From Ideonella sp. (GTDB taxonomy: Bacteria; Pseudomonadota; Gammaproteobacteria; Burkholderiales; Burkholderiaceae_C): DNA of 64,000 nt. This document shows positions 8,718-17,363 of this stretch, piece after piece (position 1 is the first letter of the stretch; each line of letters begins with the position of its first letter). The stretch is taken from the NCBI GenBank assembly GCA_015075545.1, contig JABTUC010000003.1, forward strand, positions 248,001-312,000. The letters run 5' to 3'. The notes under the pieces were generated by a model, which was not told the DNA's origin, did no database searches, and saw nothing but the letters and a program-made list of their open reading frames with translations. The position numbers were made by a program, and so were the translations under genes.

Positions 8718-9656
8718 ATGAGCACGCTGACCCAAGCCCACGGCGTCTACCCGATCGCTCCGACGCCGTTCCTCGACGACGGCGCGATCGACTTCGCGTC
8801 GATCGACCGCCTGAGCGAGTTCTACCTGCGCAGCGGTGCCGCCGGCGTCACCGTGCTCGGCCAGCTCGGCGAGGCACCCAAGCTCGACGCGGCCGAGAGC
8901 CTGGCGGTGGCGCGGCGGTTCATCGCCGCCTTCGGCCGCACGCCGGTCGTCGTCGGCGTCACCGCGCCGGGGTTCGCCGCGATGCGCACGCTGGCGCGCG
9001 AGTGCATGAGCGCGGGCGCCGCCGGCGTGATGATCGCGCCGCCCAACACGCTGCGCACCGACGACCAGATTGCCGCCTACTACGCGCAGGCGGCGCAGGC
9101 CGTCGGCGCCGAGGTGCCGTTCGTGATCCAGGACTACCCGCTGACCTTCGCCGTGCAGATGACGCCGGCGGTGATCCGCCGCATCGTGCAGGAGAACGCC
9201 TCGTGCGCGATGCTCAAGCACGAGGACTGGCCGGGGCTCGAGAAGATCAGCGCGCTGCGCGGCTTCGAGCGCGACGGCTCGATGCGGCACGTGTCGATCC
9301 TGTGCGGCAACGGCGGGCTGTTCCTCGACTTCGAGTGCGAGCGCGGCGCCGACGGCGCGATGACGGGCTACGCCTTCCCCGACATGCTGTGCGACGTGGT
9401 GAGGCTGCAGCGCGAAGGCCGGCGCGACGCCGCGCACGACCTGTTCGACGCCCACCTGCCGCTGCTGCGCTACGAGCAGCAGCCCGGCGTCGGGCTGGCG
9501 GTGCGCAAGCACGTGCTGCAGCGTCGTGGCCTGATCGGCTCGAGTGCGCAACGCGCGCCGAAGGCCGCGTTGACTGCCGCCGCGCGCGCCGAGGTCGAGT
9601 ATCTGCTGTCCCGGCTGGGGCGCCACGACTCCCGCGCCGCGCTGCCGCAGTTGTAG
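8718..9656 (+). CDS. dihydrodipicolinate synthase/N-acetylneuraminate lyase family aldolase
   Basis: 312-residue TIM-barrel class I aldolase. The Schiff-base lysine is K167 in AMLKHED and the catalytic tyrosine is Y140 in VIQDYPL. The DapA substrate motif G-T-T-G-E is replaced by G48-Q49-L50-G51-E52, so both threonines used for pyruvate and proton relay in DapA are absent. True lysine biosynthesis is therefore unlikely. Relatives act as 2-keto-3-deoxy-sugar-acid aldolases or 4-hydroxy-2-oxo acid lyases. Starts at ATG 8718, divergent from an MFS transporter, which could import the substrate (inference). It converges on gshA, 10 bp away. Confidence 0.85.
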   Translation: MSTLTQAHGVYPIAPTPFLDDGAIDFASIDRLSEFYLRSGAAGVTVLGQLGEAPKLDAAESLAVARRFIAAFGRTPVVVGVTAPGFAAMRTLARECMSAGAAGVMIAPPNTLRTDDQIAAYYAQAAQAVGAEVPFVIQDYPLTFAVQMTPAVIRRIVQENASCAMLKHEDWPGLEKISALRGFERDGSMRHVSILCGNGGLFLDFECERGADGAMTGYAFPDMLCDVVRLQREGRRDAAHDLFDAHLPLLRYEQQPGVGLAVRKHVLQRRGLIGSSAQRAPKAALTAAARAEVEYLLSRLGRHDSRAALPQL

Positions 9657-9666
9657 CGCGCGGGGC

Positions 9667-11196
9667 TTACTCGGGCATCAGCCTCTCGGCCGACACGTAG
9701 TCGCGGCGGAAGGCCTCGAACGGCACCGCGTCGGCGGCCTCGATCGCGCGCTGATCGTCGAGCGAGGCCTGCGCCTCGCGCTCGAACGCCGCCTGCTGCT
9801 CGCCCGACCAGGGCAGTGCCAGCAGCGCGGCGCGCGCCTGCAGCGAGCGCTGGCGCACGAAAGCGGTGTAGGCGCATTCCTCGGCGTGGTCGACCGCCGC
9901 CAGCACGCGCGCCGACGGCAGCGTCTGCGGCTGCTGCCACGCGGTGCGCGCGGCGGCGAGCGCCTCGCGGTAGTCGCGCCCGCCGTACTCGGCGTCGAGC
10001 CGGGCGGCGATCGGCGCGCAGGCCTCGAGCAGTTCGGCGCCCCAGTCGGCCAGCTTCACGCGGCCGGCACCGCGCTGCAGCTCGAGCCCCGGCTCGCGGC
10101 CGCGCGCGGCGGCGCTGTGCTGGTTGCGCGCCAGCGCGCCGATCTCCTCGCGCGTGTCGGGCGGGCTGTCGGCGAGCAGGCAGTGCAGCAGGAAGATGTC
10201 GATGAAGCGCATCGTCGGCGCCGCGATGCCGGCGTCGACGAACGGATCGAGATCCATGCAGCGCACCTCGACGTACTCGACACCGCGCTCGCGCAGCGCG
10301 TGCAGCGGGCGTTCGCCGCTGCGAATCACGCGCTTGGGCCGGATCGTGCCGTAGAACTCGTTCTCGATCTGCAGCAGGCTGGTGGCGAGCTGGTTGTAGT
10401 CGCCGCCCGGGTTGCGGATGCCGATCTTCTGGTACGGCGGGAACGGCCGCGTCAGCGCCTCGTGCAGCGACGCGGCGTAGCTCTCGAGGTTGTTGTAGCT
10501 CACCGCGAGCTGCGCCTGCGCGTCGCTCTGGTAGCCCAGCCGCCCCATGCGCAGCGAGGTGGCGTGCGGCAGGTGCAGGGTGTGCGGCGACAGCGGCTGC
10601 AAGCCGTGCTCGCGGCCGTCGACGAAGCTCGCGCACACCGCGGGCGATGCGCCGTACAGCACCAGCAGCACGAACGAATGGCGCCTGAAGTTGCGGATCA
10701 GCGCGAAGTATTCGTCGTTGCCCAGACCGGGCAGCGACCAGTTGTAGTGGATGCCCGAGATGGTCTGCATGCGCCGGCCGTAGCGGTGCGCCAGGCCCAT
10801 GCGGTAGACGCTCTTGGCGCGGCCGATGTTGGAGGTGCCGTAGCGCCCGATCGGAATCGTCTCGTCGGTCGGCAGGCCGCACGGCATGCTGGCCACCCAC
10901 AGCATCTCGTCGCCGGCGTCGCGCAGCACGCGGGCCACGTACTGGTGGATCTGCGTCAGCTCCTGCTCGCAGCCGCGCACGTCGAGGTGCGCGCCGGTGA
11001 TCAGCTCGAGCTGCGACTCGCTGTAATCGGTGGTGATGCGCGCGTGCGTCAGCGCCGAGCCGAGCGCCGGCGGGTGCGGCGTCAGCGCCAGCGCGCCGCC
11101 CGGCGCGACGCGCAGGCTCTCTTTCTCGACGCCGCGGCGCATGCCGTGCAGCCTCTGCGACGTGATGCCGGCGAGCCGATCGACGATTGATTTCAA
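9667..11196 (-). CDS. gshA: glutamate-cysteine ligase (E. coli type)
   Basis: 509 residues against 518 for E. coli GshA. Catalyses ATP-dependent joining of glutamate and cysteine, the first step of glutathione synthesis, in the cytoplasm. The N-terminal block RGVEKESLRVAPGG and the block LGSALTHARITTDYSESQLE align with the E. coli enzyme, and the C-terminal IGIRNPGGDYNQL and EVRCMDLDPF stretches are also typical. The start is a TTG at 11196 with GCGAGGACA upstream; upstream in-frame codons show no conserved sequence. The next gene upstream, on the opposite strand, begins 347 bp away. A GATACAGT -10-like sequence lies in that gap on this strand. Confidence 0.93.
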   Translation of the reverse strand: MKSIVDRLAGITSQRLHGMRRGVEKESLRVAPGGALALTPHPPALGSALTHARITTDYSESQLELITGAHLDVRGCEQELTQIHQYVARVLRDAGDEMLWVASMPCGLPTDETIPIGRYGTSNIGRAKSVYRMGLAHRYGRRMQTISGIHYNWSLPGLGNDEYFALIRNFRRHSFVLLVLYGASPAVCASFVDGREHGLQPLSPHTLHLPHATSLRMGRLGYQSDAQAQLAVSYNNLESYAASLHEALTRPFPPYQKIGIRNPGGDYNQLATSLLQIENEFYGTIRPKRVIRSGERPLHALRERGVEYVEVRCMDLDPFVDAGIAAPTMRFIDIFLLHCLLADSPPDTREEIGALARNQHSAAARGREPGLELQRGAGRVKLADWGAELLEACAPIAARLDAEYGGRDYREALAAARTAWQQPQTLPSARVLAAVDHAEECAYTAFVRQRSLQARAALLALPWSGEQQAAFEREAQASLDDQRAIEAADAVPFEAFRRDYVSAERLMPE

Positions 11197-11543
11197 GCTG
11201 GTGTCCTCGCCTGGCCGGTGCGAGCCCAGCCGACTGTATCGACGGCAGTCGCGGGCGCCCGCGACCGCCTCCCATCGGTGGCTGCATCGTAGCGGGGAGC
11301 GCGCCTGCGCGCGAACACGGCGCGCAAACGCCGCCGGATCGAGGGGCCATCGCGCGCCCGCTGCCGCCCTCGGGTTGCGGTGGCGCGCCTCGGCCGGGGC
11401 CGAGCCCGTGCCGCGGCGACGCCGCCGGCCACCGCGTGTCGCGCCGGGGTATCGGGCCGCCGCTGCGCACGCCGAAGGCTGTCGATATAGTGGCAGCAGC
11501 CCGATCGACACCGCCCCGCCAGGGGCCACCGCGGAGACCGCCG
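11197..11543. other. 347-bp divergent intergenic region
   Basis: No gene seen. It separates the gshA start (minus strand) from the MBL protein gene (plus strand), so it should hold both promoters. On the plus strand GATATAGT near 11484-11491 is a plausible -10, about 55 bp before the next start codon. The middle is very GC-rich with no clear operator palindrome. Confidence 0.5.
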
Positions 11544-12497
11544 ATGTCCAAAGCCTTCGCCTCGCAGGCCGACCTGGTCGACAAGCAGGTCACTTTCGCC
11601 AAGCTCTCGCCCAACGCCTACGCCTACACCGCCGAGGGTGACCCCAACACCGGGGTGATCGTCGGCGACGACGCGGTGATGGTGATCGACACCCAGGCCA
11701 CGCCGGCGATGGCGCGCGACGTCATCAAGCACATCCGCAGCGTGACCGACAAGCCGGTCAAGGTTGTGGTGCTCAGCCACTACCACGCGGTGCGCGTGCT
11801 CGGCGCGTCGGCCTACGAGCCCGAGCACATCATCGCCAGCCGCGACACCTACGACCTCATCGTCGAGCGCGGCGAGGCCGACAAGGCCAGCGAGATCGGC
11901 CGCTTCCCGCGGCTGTTCCGCGACGTGCAGAGCGTGCCGCCGGGAATGACCTGGCCCACCATCACCTTCAGCGGCGCGATGAGCATCTGGCTCGGCAAGC
12001 TCGAGGTGCAACTGCTGCAGGTGGGCCGCGGCCACACCAAGGGAGACACCATCGCCTGGCTGCCCGAGCAGAAGATCCTGTTCTCCGGCGACCTGGTCGA
12101 GTTCGACGCCACGCCGTACGCCGGCGACGCCTACTTCCAGGACTGGCCCAAGACGCTCGACAAGCTGGCCGCGATGAAGCCCAAGGCGCTGGTGCCCGGC
12201 CGCGGCGCGGCGCTGACCACGCCCGAAGCCGTGGCCGCGGGGCTGAAGGGCACGCGCGACTTCATCGCCGACGTGTGGGCCAGCGTCGAGGCCGGCGTCG
12301 CCGCGGGCAAGGACCTCAACGCCGTCTACAAGGAGACGGTGGCCAAGCTGCGGCCGAAGTACGGCCACTGGGTGATCTTCGACCATTGCATGCCGTTCGA
12401 TGTGACGCGCTGCTACGACGAGGCCACGCAGTACCCCGACCCGCGCATCTGGACCGCCGAGCGCGACCGGCAGATGTGGCAGGCGCTCGAGTCGTAG
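11544..12497 (+). CDS. metallo-beta-lactamase-fold hydrolase with altered HxHxDH motif
   Basis: 317 residues, no signal peptide. The fold signature is partly degenerate. The usual H-x-H-x-D-H is H79-Y80-H81-A82-V83-R84, so the second metal site lacks its Asp and His. H164 (GRGHTKGD), D183 (FSGDLVEF) and H281 (DHCMPFD) are kept. It may bind a single metal ion. It heads a compact operon with an FAD hydroxylase, a DUF2783 protein and hmgA, and similar proteins are common next to such hydroxylases in Burkholderiales (recalled, not checked). A role in aromatic catabolism, for example hydrolysing an ester, lactone or thioester intermediate, is inferred only from the neighbourhood. Confidence 0.82.
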   Translation: MSKAFASQADLVDKQVTFAKLSPNAYAYTAEGDPNTGVIVGDDAVMVIDTQATPAMARDVIKHIRSVTDKPVKVVVLSHYHAVRVLGASAYEPEHIIASRDTYDLIVERGEADKASEIGRFPRLFRDVQSVPPGMTWPTITFSGAMSIWLGKLEVQLLQVGRGHTKGDTIAWLPEQKILFSGDLVEFDATPYAGDAYFQDWPKTLDKLAAMKPKALVPGRGAALTTPEAVAAGLKGTRDFIADVWASVEAGVAAGKDLNAVYKETVAKLRPKYGHWVIFDHCMPFDVTRCYDEATQYPDPRIWTAERDRQMWQALES

Positions 12498-12509
12498 CCG
12501 GCGCCGGCC

Positions 12510-14186
12510 ATGGACTACCAGCAGGTCGTCTTTCCGTACCGCCACAGCAGCGACCAGGACGCGCGCGCGCCGGTGCGCCACCCGGTGGTGGTGGTCGGAG
12601 CCGGGCCGGTGGGCCTCGTGCTGGCGATCGACCTCGCGCGGCAGCAGGTGCCGGTGGTGCTGCTCGACAACGACGACCGGCTGTCGACCGGCTCGCGCGC
12701 GATCTGCTTCGCCAAGCGCACGCTCGAGATCTTCGATCGGCTCGGCGTCGGCAACGGCCTGGTCGACAAGGGCGTGTCGTGGCACACCGGCCGCGTGTTC
12801 CTGCGCGAGCAGCCGATCTACGCCTTCGACCTGCAGCCCGAAACTACCCACGAGCGGCCGGCGTTCATCAACATCCAGCAGTACTACGTCGAGGGCCACC
12901 TCGCCGAGCGCGCGCTCGCGCTGCCGCTCGTCGACCTGCGCTGGAAGAACGAGGTCAGCGCGGTGCAGTCGCGCGCCGACGGCGTGACGCTGCGCTTGCG
13001 CACGCCCGAGGGCGACTACGCGATCGAGGCCGATCACGTGGTGGCCTGCGACGGCGCGCGCTCGGCGGTGCGCGCGCTGATCGGCCAGGAGGCCCACGGC
13101 CGCACCTTCAGGGACCGCTTCCTGATCGCCGACGTGCGTTTTGGCGACGCGGTCGACTTCCCGGCCGAGCGCTGGTTCTGGTTCGATCCGCCGTTCCATC
13201 CCGGGCAGAGCGTGCTGCTGCACAAGCAGCCCGACGGTGTGTGGCGCATCGACTTCCAGCTCGGCTGGGACGCCGACCCCGAGGTCGAGAAGCGGCCCGA
13301 GAACATCCTGCCGCGGGTGCGCGCGCTGCTGGCGCACACCGCGATGAAAGACGCGCCGTTCGAGCTCGAGTGGGCCAGCGTCTACACCTTCTCGTGCGAG
13401 CGCATGGCGCACTTCCGGCACGGCCGCGTGCTGTTCGCCGGCGACGCCGCGCACCGCGTGTCGCCGTTCGGCGCGCGCGGCGCGAACTCGGGCATCCAGG
13501 ACGCCGAGAACCTGGCGTGGAAGCTCGCCGCGGTGCTGCAAGGCCGCGCCGGCGACGCGCTGCTCGACAGCTACGGCGTCGAGCGCGAGGCCGCCGCCGA
13601 CGAGAACATCGGCCACTCGACCCGCGCCACCGACTTCATCACCCCCAAGAGCGAGGTCAGCCGACTGTTCCGCGACGCCACGCTGCAGCTCGCGCGCGAC
13701 CACGCCTTCGCGCGCGCGCTGGTCAACAGCGGCCGGCTGTCGACCGCCTCGAAGTTGAACGATTCGCCGCTCAGCACGCCCGATGCCGACGCCTTCGACG
13801 GCGCCGCCGGCCCCGGCGCGCCGCCGCTCGACGCGCCGCTGCGCGTCGACGGCCGCGACGGCTGGCTGCTGCGCCAGCTCGACGAGGCCACGTTCGCCGC
13901 GCTGGTGTTCGATGGCGAGGCGGCCGCCGAGGCGGTGGGCGCGCTGCAAGAGGCCGCCGAGGGCGTGGCGCCGCTGCGAGTGCTGCTGGTCGCCGAGAAC
14001 GCGCGCGCGGCCGTGCCCGGTGCACGCACGGTGGTCGACGCCAGCGGCCTCGTGCGCCGCCGCTACGACGGCGCGCCCGGCACCGTGGTGCTGCTGCGCC
14101 CCGACCAGCACGTGTGCGCGCGCTGGCGCCGCGTGTCGGCCGACGCCGCCCGCGCTGCGCTGCGCCGCGCGCTGGCGCTGCACTGA
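12510..14186 (+). CDS. FAD-dependent aromatic hydroxylase (MhpA/PheA-TfdB type)
   Basis: 558 residues. The three flavin motifs of class A flavoprotein monooxygenases are present: VVVGAGPVGLVLAIDLA (GxGxxG) near residue 29, ACDGARSAVR (DG motif), and the second FAD motif LFAGDAAHRVSPFGARGANSGIQDAENLAWKL. It should hydroxylate a phenolic ring using NAD(P)H and O2. Being 12 bp after the MBL gene and just upstream of hmgA, the likely reaction is formation of homogentisate, for example from 3-hydroxyphenylacetate; that substrate is inferred. The C-terminal thioredoxin-like region (about residues 430-558) is Ala/Gly rich and weakly conserved. Confidence 0.88.
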   Translation: MDYQQVVFPYRHSSDQDARAPVRHPVVVVGAGPVGLVLAIDLARQQVPVVLLDNDDRLSTGSRAICFAKRTLEIFDRLGVGNGLVDKGVSWHTGRVFLREQPIYAFDLQPETTHERPAFINIQQYYVEGHLAERALALPLVDLRWKNEVSAVQSRADGVTLRLRTPEGDYAIEADHVVACDGARSAVRALIGQEAHGRTFRDRFLIADVRFGDAVDFPAERWFWFDPPFHPGQSVLLHKQPDGVWRIDFQLGWDADPEVEKRPENILPRVRALLAHTAMKDAPFELEWASVYTFSCERMAHFRHGRVLFAGDAAHRVSPFGARGANSGIQDAENLAWKLAAVLQGRAGDALLDSYGVEREAAADENIGHSTRATDFITPKSEVSRLFRDATLQLARDHAFARALVNSGRLSTASKLNDSPLSTPDADAFDGAAGPGAPPLDAPLRVDGRDGWLLRQLDEATFAALVFDGEAAAEAVGALQEAAEGVAPLRVLLVAENARAAVPGARTVVDASGLVRRRYDGAPGTVVLLRPDQHVCARWRRVSADAARAALRRALALH

Positions 14187-14202
14187 AGCGGGAGACGCCG
14201 CC

Positions 14203-14418
14203 GTGGCGCTGAACACCGCCCCGAACTTGGAAGCCGCCGACGCCTTCTACGAGGCCCTGATCGACGCGCACCGCGACCTCACCAGCGCGCAGAGCCACGA
14301 ACTGAACGCCAAGCTCGTGCTGCTGCTGGCCAACCACGTCGGCGAGGCCGACACCCTCAACCAGGCGCTGGCCGCGGCGCGTGCGAGCGTGCTCGCCGCG
14401 ACCCAGGAGGCATCATGA
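14203..14418 (+). CDS. DUF2783 domain-containing small protein
   Basis: 71 residues, starting at GTG 14203 behind GGGAGA and ending in a 4-nt overlap (ATGA) with hmgA. The core [18 protein letters not shown] followed by [14 protein letters not shown] matches the small helical DUF2783 family, which I recall as a companion of MhpA-like hydroxylases. The function is unknown. Its fixed position between the hydroxylase and HmgA suggests an accessory or stabilising role for one of these enzymes (inference). Confidence 0.82.
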   Translation: MALNTAPNLEAADAFYEALIDAHRDLTSAQSHELNAKLVLLLANHVGEADTLNQALAAARASVLAATQEAS

Positions 14419-15707
14419 GCGCATCCGAACTCCGCTACCAGAACGGCTTCGGCAACGAGTTCGCCAGCGAGGCCGTCGCCGGCGCGCTGCCGCAGGGCCG
14501 CAACAGCCCGCAGCGCGCGCCGCACGGGCTGTACGCCGAGCTGCTGTCGGGCACCGCGTTCACTGCACCGCGCGCAGCCAACCGCCGCACCTGGATGTAC
14601 CGCCGCCAGCCGTCGGCGCTGAGCGGCGCGTACGAGCCCTACCCGCAGCCGCTGTGGACCAGCGGCGCCGCCGGCGGCGTCGACTCGCCGCCCGACCCGC
14701 TGCGCTGGAACCCGTTCGCGATCCCCGATGCGCCGCTCGACCTGATCGACGGCATACGCACCGTCGCCGCCAACGGCGACGTGCAGGCGCAGACCGGCCT
14801 GGGCGCGCTGGTCTACACCGCCAACCGCTCGATGAGCAAGCGTGCGTTCGTCAACGCCGACGGCGAGATGCTGTTCGTGCCGCAGCAAGGCCGCCTGCGC
14901 ATCACCACCGAGCTGGGCCGGCTCGAGGTGGCGCCCGGCGAGATCGCGCTGCTGCCGCGCGGCCTGGCGTTTCGCGTCGAGCTGCCCGACGGCGCGTCGC
15001 GCGGCTACGTGTGCGAGAACTACGGCGCGCAGCTGCGCCTGCCCGAGCTGGGACCCATCGGCTCCAACGGCCTGGCCAACGCGCGCGACTTCCAGGCGCC
15101 GGTGGCCGCGCACGAAGACGCCTCGGCGCCGACCGAGGTGATCCGCAAGGTCGGCGGCAGGCTCTGGCGCAACAGTCAAGCGGCCACGCCGTTCAACGTG
15201 GTGGCGTGGCACGGCAACCTGGTGCCGCTGAAGTACGACACCGCGCGCTTCATGACGATCGGCACCATCAGCTACGACCACCCGGACCCGAGCATCTTCA
15301 CGGTGCTCACGTCACCGTCGGATACGCCGGGCACCGCCAACTGCGACTTCGTGATCTTTCCGCCGCGCTGGATGGTGGCCGAGGACACCTTCCGCCCGCC
15401 CTGGTACCACCGCAACGTGATGAGCGAGTTCATGGGGCTCGTGCACGGGCAGTACGACGCCAAGCCCGAAGGCTTCAAGCCCGGCGGCGCCAGCCTGCAC
15501 AACTGCATGGTCCCGCACGGTCCCGACGCCGAGGCGTTCGAGAAGGCCAGCAGCGCCCCGCTGGCGCCGCACAAGCTCGACAACACCCTGGCGTTCATGT
15601 TCGAGAGCCGCTGGCGCTTCGTGCCGACGGCCTTCGCGATGCAAGGCGGCGCGCTCGATGCCGGCTACGCGAGCTGCTGGAACGGGCTGCAGGATCGGTT
15701 TCGGTAG
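14415..15707 (+). CDS. hmgA: homogentisate 1,2-dioxygenase
   Basis: 430 residues, full length. Non-heme Fe(II) ring-cleaving dioxygenase that opens homogentisate to maleylacetoacetate, the central step of tyrosine/phenylacetate-type catabolism. The iron ligands are visible as H332 and E338 in [12 protein letters not shown] and H368 in MVPHGPD, matching human H335, E341 and H371 at a constant offset of 3. The N-terminus [13 protein letters not shown] is the family signature. A strong AGGAGG precedes ATG 14415. Last gene of a four-gene operon. Maleylacetoacetate isomerase and fumarylacetoacetase genes are not next to it and must lie elsewhere. Confidence 0.97.
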   Translation: MSASELRYQNGFGNEFASEAVAGALPQGRNSPQRAPHGLYAELLSGTAFTAPRAANRRTWMYRRQPSALSGAYEPYPQPLWTSGAAGGVDSPPDPLRWNPFAIPDAPLDLIDGIRTVAANGDVQAQTGLGALVYTANRSMSKRAFVNADGEMLFVPQQGRLRITTELGRLEVAPGEIALLPRGLAFRVELPDGASRGYVCENYGAQLRLPELGPIGSNGLANARDFQAPVAAHEDASAPTEVIRKVGGRLWRNSQAATPFNVVAWHGNLVPLKYDTARFMTIGTISYDHPDPSIFTVLTSPSDTPGTANCDFVIFPPRWMVAEDTFRPPWYHRNVMSEFMGLVHGQYDAKPEGFKPGGASLHNCMVPHGPDAEAFEKASSAPLAPHKLDNTLAFMFESRWRFVPTAFAMQGGALDAGYASCWNGLQDRFR

Positions 15708-15804
15708 GGCCGAGCACGCTGACTGAAGTTACTGCAGCTTGCCCGAGCGGCGGGGTCATGGCGTCGGACAATCGGCGGGGTTCACCCACCACCGGGAGCC
15801 CGCG

Positions 15805-16713
15805 ATGAGACCACTGGTCTACCCCGCCGACTGGCTGTTCCGCACGCAGCCGCCGCCGCTGTCGGACTTCGGCCGCCGGCTGCTGGCCGAGGGCGACTCG
15901 TGGTTCACGATCGGCACGCTCAATCTGGCGCAGGCGTCCAACGTGCTGTTCAAGCTCGAGTTCGCGCAGACCACGGCGATCGTCAACTGCGCGTACCCGG
16001 GCGACACGCTGCGCCGCGTGGTCGACAGCGTGCACGACCCGTACTTCGACGAGCTGCTGCGCAAGCCCAACTTCGCGAGCTTCTGGGAGGCGATCCTGAT
16101 CTCCGCCGGCGGCAACGACCTGATCGACGCCGCGCAGGTACCGCCGGTCGATTTGCACGGCCAGCCGATCGCGCCGGCCCGGCGCCTGCTGCTGACGCCG
16201 GCCGAGGCACAGGCCGACCCCACCGACCCCGACCGCTTCATCAGCACCCCGGGCTGGATCACGCTGGCGAGCTACCTGAAGGCCAACTTCGCGATCCTGG
16301 TACAGCGCCGTGACCAGGGGCCGAGCGCGAATCGACCGATCTTCCTCCACACCTACGCCGTGCCGACGGTGCGGCCCGCCGGCACGATCGGTGCACCCAA
16401 CGGCTGGCTCTTTCCGGCGTTCGAGGCGGCCGGCATCGCCGCCGCCGATCGCCAGCCGACTTCCGATCGGCTGTTCGAGCGCCTGCGCCACCTGCTGAAG
16501 AGCCTCGACGCGGGCAGCGGCTCACCCGACGCGCTGCCGCACGTGCACGTGTTCGACTCCGCAGCGCTGCCCGACATCGTCGCCGCGCTGCCCGGCACCA
16601 GCGGCGCCTCGAACGACTGGGTCAACGAGATCCACCTCACGCCCGACGGCTACGGCAAGCTCGGCCGTGCGTTCGGGACGTTCATCGAGCAGGTCATGGC
16701 CGGCTACCCGTAG
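15805..16713 (+). CDS. SGNH/GDSL-type hydrolase
   Basis: 302 residues with the block I nucleophile motif LLAEGDSWFTIG (GDS), block III SAGGNDLID (GGND) and a late NEIHLTPDGY block holding the catalytic His. These are the marks of SGNH esterases. No signal peptide is visible, so it is probably cytoplasmic, unlike secreted lipases. ATG 15805 (MRPLVYPADWLF) follows GGGAGC; an in-frame codon 22 residues upstream is less likely. It lies 97 bp after hmgA on the same strand and could be read through, but no functional link is evident. Substrate unknown. Confidence 0.8.
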   Translation: MRPLVYPADWLFRTQPPPLSDFGRRLLAEGDSWFTIGTLNLAQASNVLFKLEFAQTTAIVNCAYPGDTLRRVVDSVHDPYFDELLRKPNFASFWEAILISAGGNDLIDAAQVPPVDLHGQPIAPARRLLLTPAEAQADPTDPDRFISTPGWITLASYLKANFAILVQRRDQGPSANRPIFLHTYAVPTVRPAGTIGAPNGWLFPAFEAAGIAAADRQPTSDRLFERLRHLLKSLDAGSGSPDALPHVHVFDSAALPDIVAALPGTSGASNDWVNEIHLTPDGYGKLGRAFGTFIEQVMAGYP

Positions 16714-16738
16714 CGCCGGTGCTGGCTGCCCGCCGTTG

Positions 16739-17221
16739 TCAGTTCTTGCTCGTGCAGGCAGCGGACGTGTGATCGCTGACCCAACGGATGTGCTCGCTCA
16801 CCGGGCCCAGCGGCGTCTGTGCGTTCAGCACACCCGTGACCGTGACGTGCGTCGTGGTGTAGGTTCCGTTGATGCTGAGATGGCCTGAACTGCCGCGATC
16901 GTCGTGGCACGTGGCCGAGCCGGTGATCACGCCGTTCGACGCCGAGCCGCGGTGCTCGCTGCACGTCATGTCGCCGCCGGCGGAAATCGCTTCGCGCACC
17001 ACGCCGTTGATGTCGCCGTCGGTGGTGCAGCCGTCGAACGCGTGCGGCCTCGCCGTCATCGCGCGGATCATCGGTGGCGGCAGGCCCGTCACCGACGTGT
17101 AGGTCACCACCGTACGCCATTGGCCGGGCTCGACGCGGTCGGGCCCCGTCGCGTTGGCTGCGGCCGAGCAGACGGCGAGCACGACGGCCGATCCGATGGA
17201 CAAGGCGCAAGGCAACGGCAT
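16739..17221 (-). CDS. DUF3617 family secreted protein
   Basis: 160 residues with an N-terminal signal peptide (cleavage near ANAT-G, residue about 24) and four cysteines in the mature part that could form two disulfides (GCTTD, MTCSEH, ATCHDD, AACTS). The start EPGQWRTVVTYTSV is the usual opening of DUF3617 proteins, which are periplasmic and of unknown function. ATG 17221 is preceded by AGGAG. It converges with the SGNH hydrolase gene, 25 bp apart. Nothing in the neighbourhood points to a role. Confidence 0.78.
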   Translation of the reverse strand: MPLPCALSIGSAVVLAVCSAAANATGPDRVEPGQWRTVVTYTSVTGLPPPMIRAMTARPHAFDGCTTDGDINGVVREAISAGGDMTCSEHRGSASNGVITGSATCHDDRGSSGHLSINGTYTTTHVTVTGVLNAQTPLGPVSEHIRWVSDHTSAACTSKN

Positions 17222-17363
17222 GGCAAGCTCCTGGGGCAACCACTCGCGCGCAACGGCGAAGGGATGGCGCTCGGATCGCGCCGCGCCTGCAAGGTTCCGT
17301 CTGCGCCGCGGGGCATGGAGCCCGGCCGACGGCACGCTTACCGCGCTCGACGGGCGCCGCGCC

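Noticed and set aside
11185-11196. TTGATTTCAA at the gshA start as an FNR-type site
   Set aside because: The half-sites are only 2 bp apart instead of 4 and lie on the start codon; not a valid FNR box.
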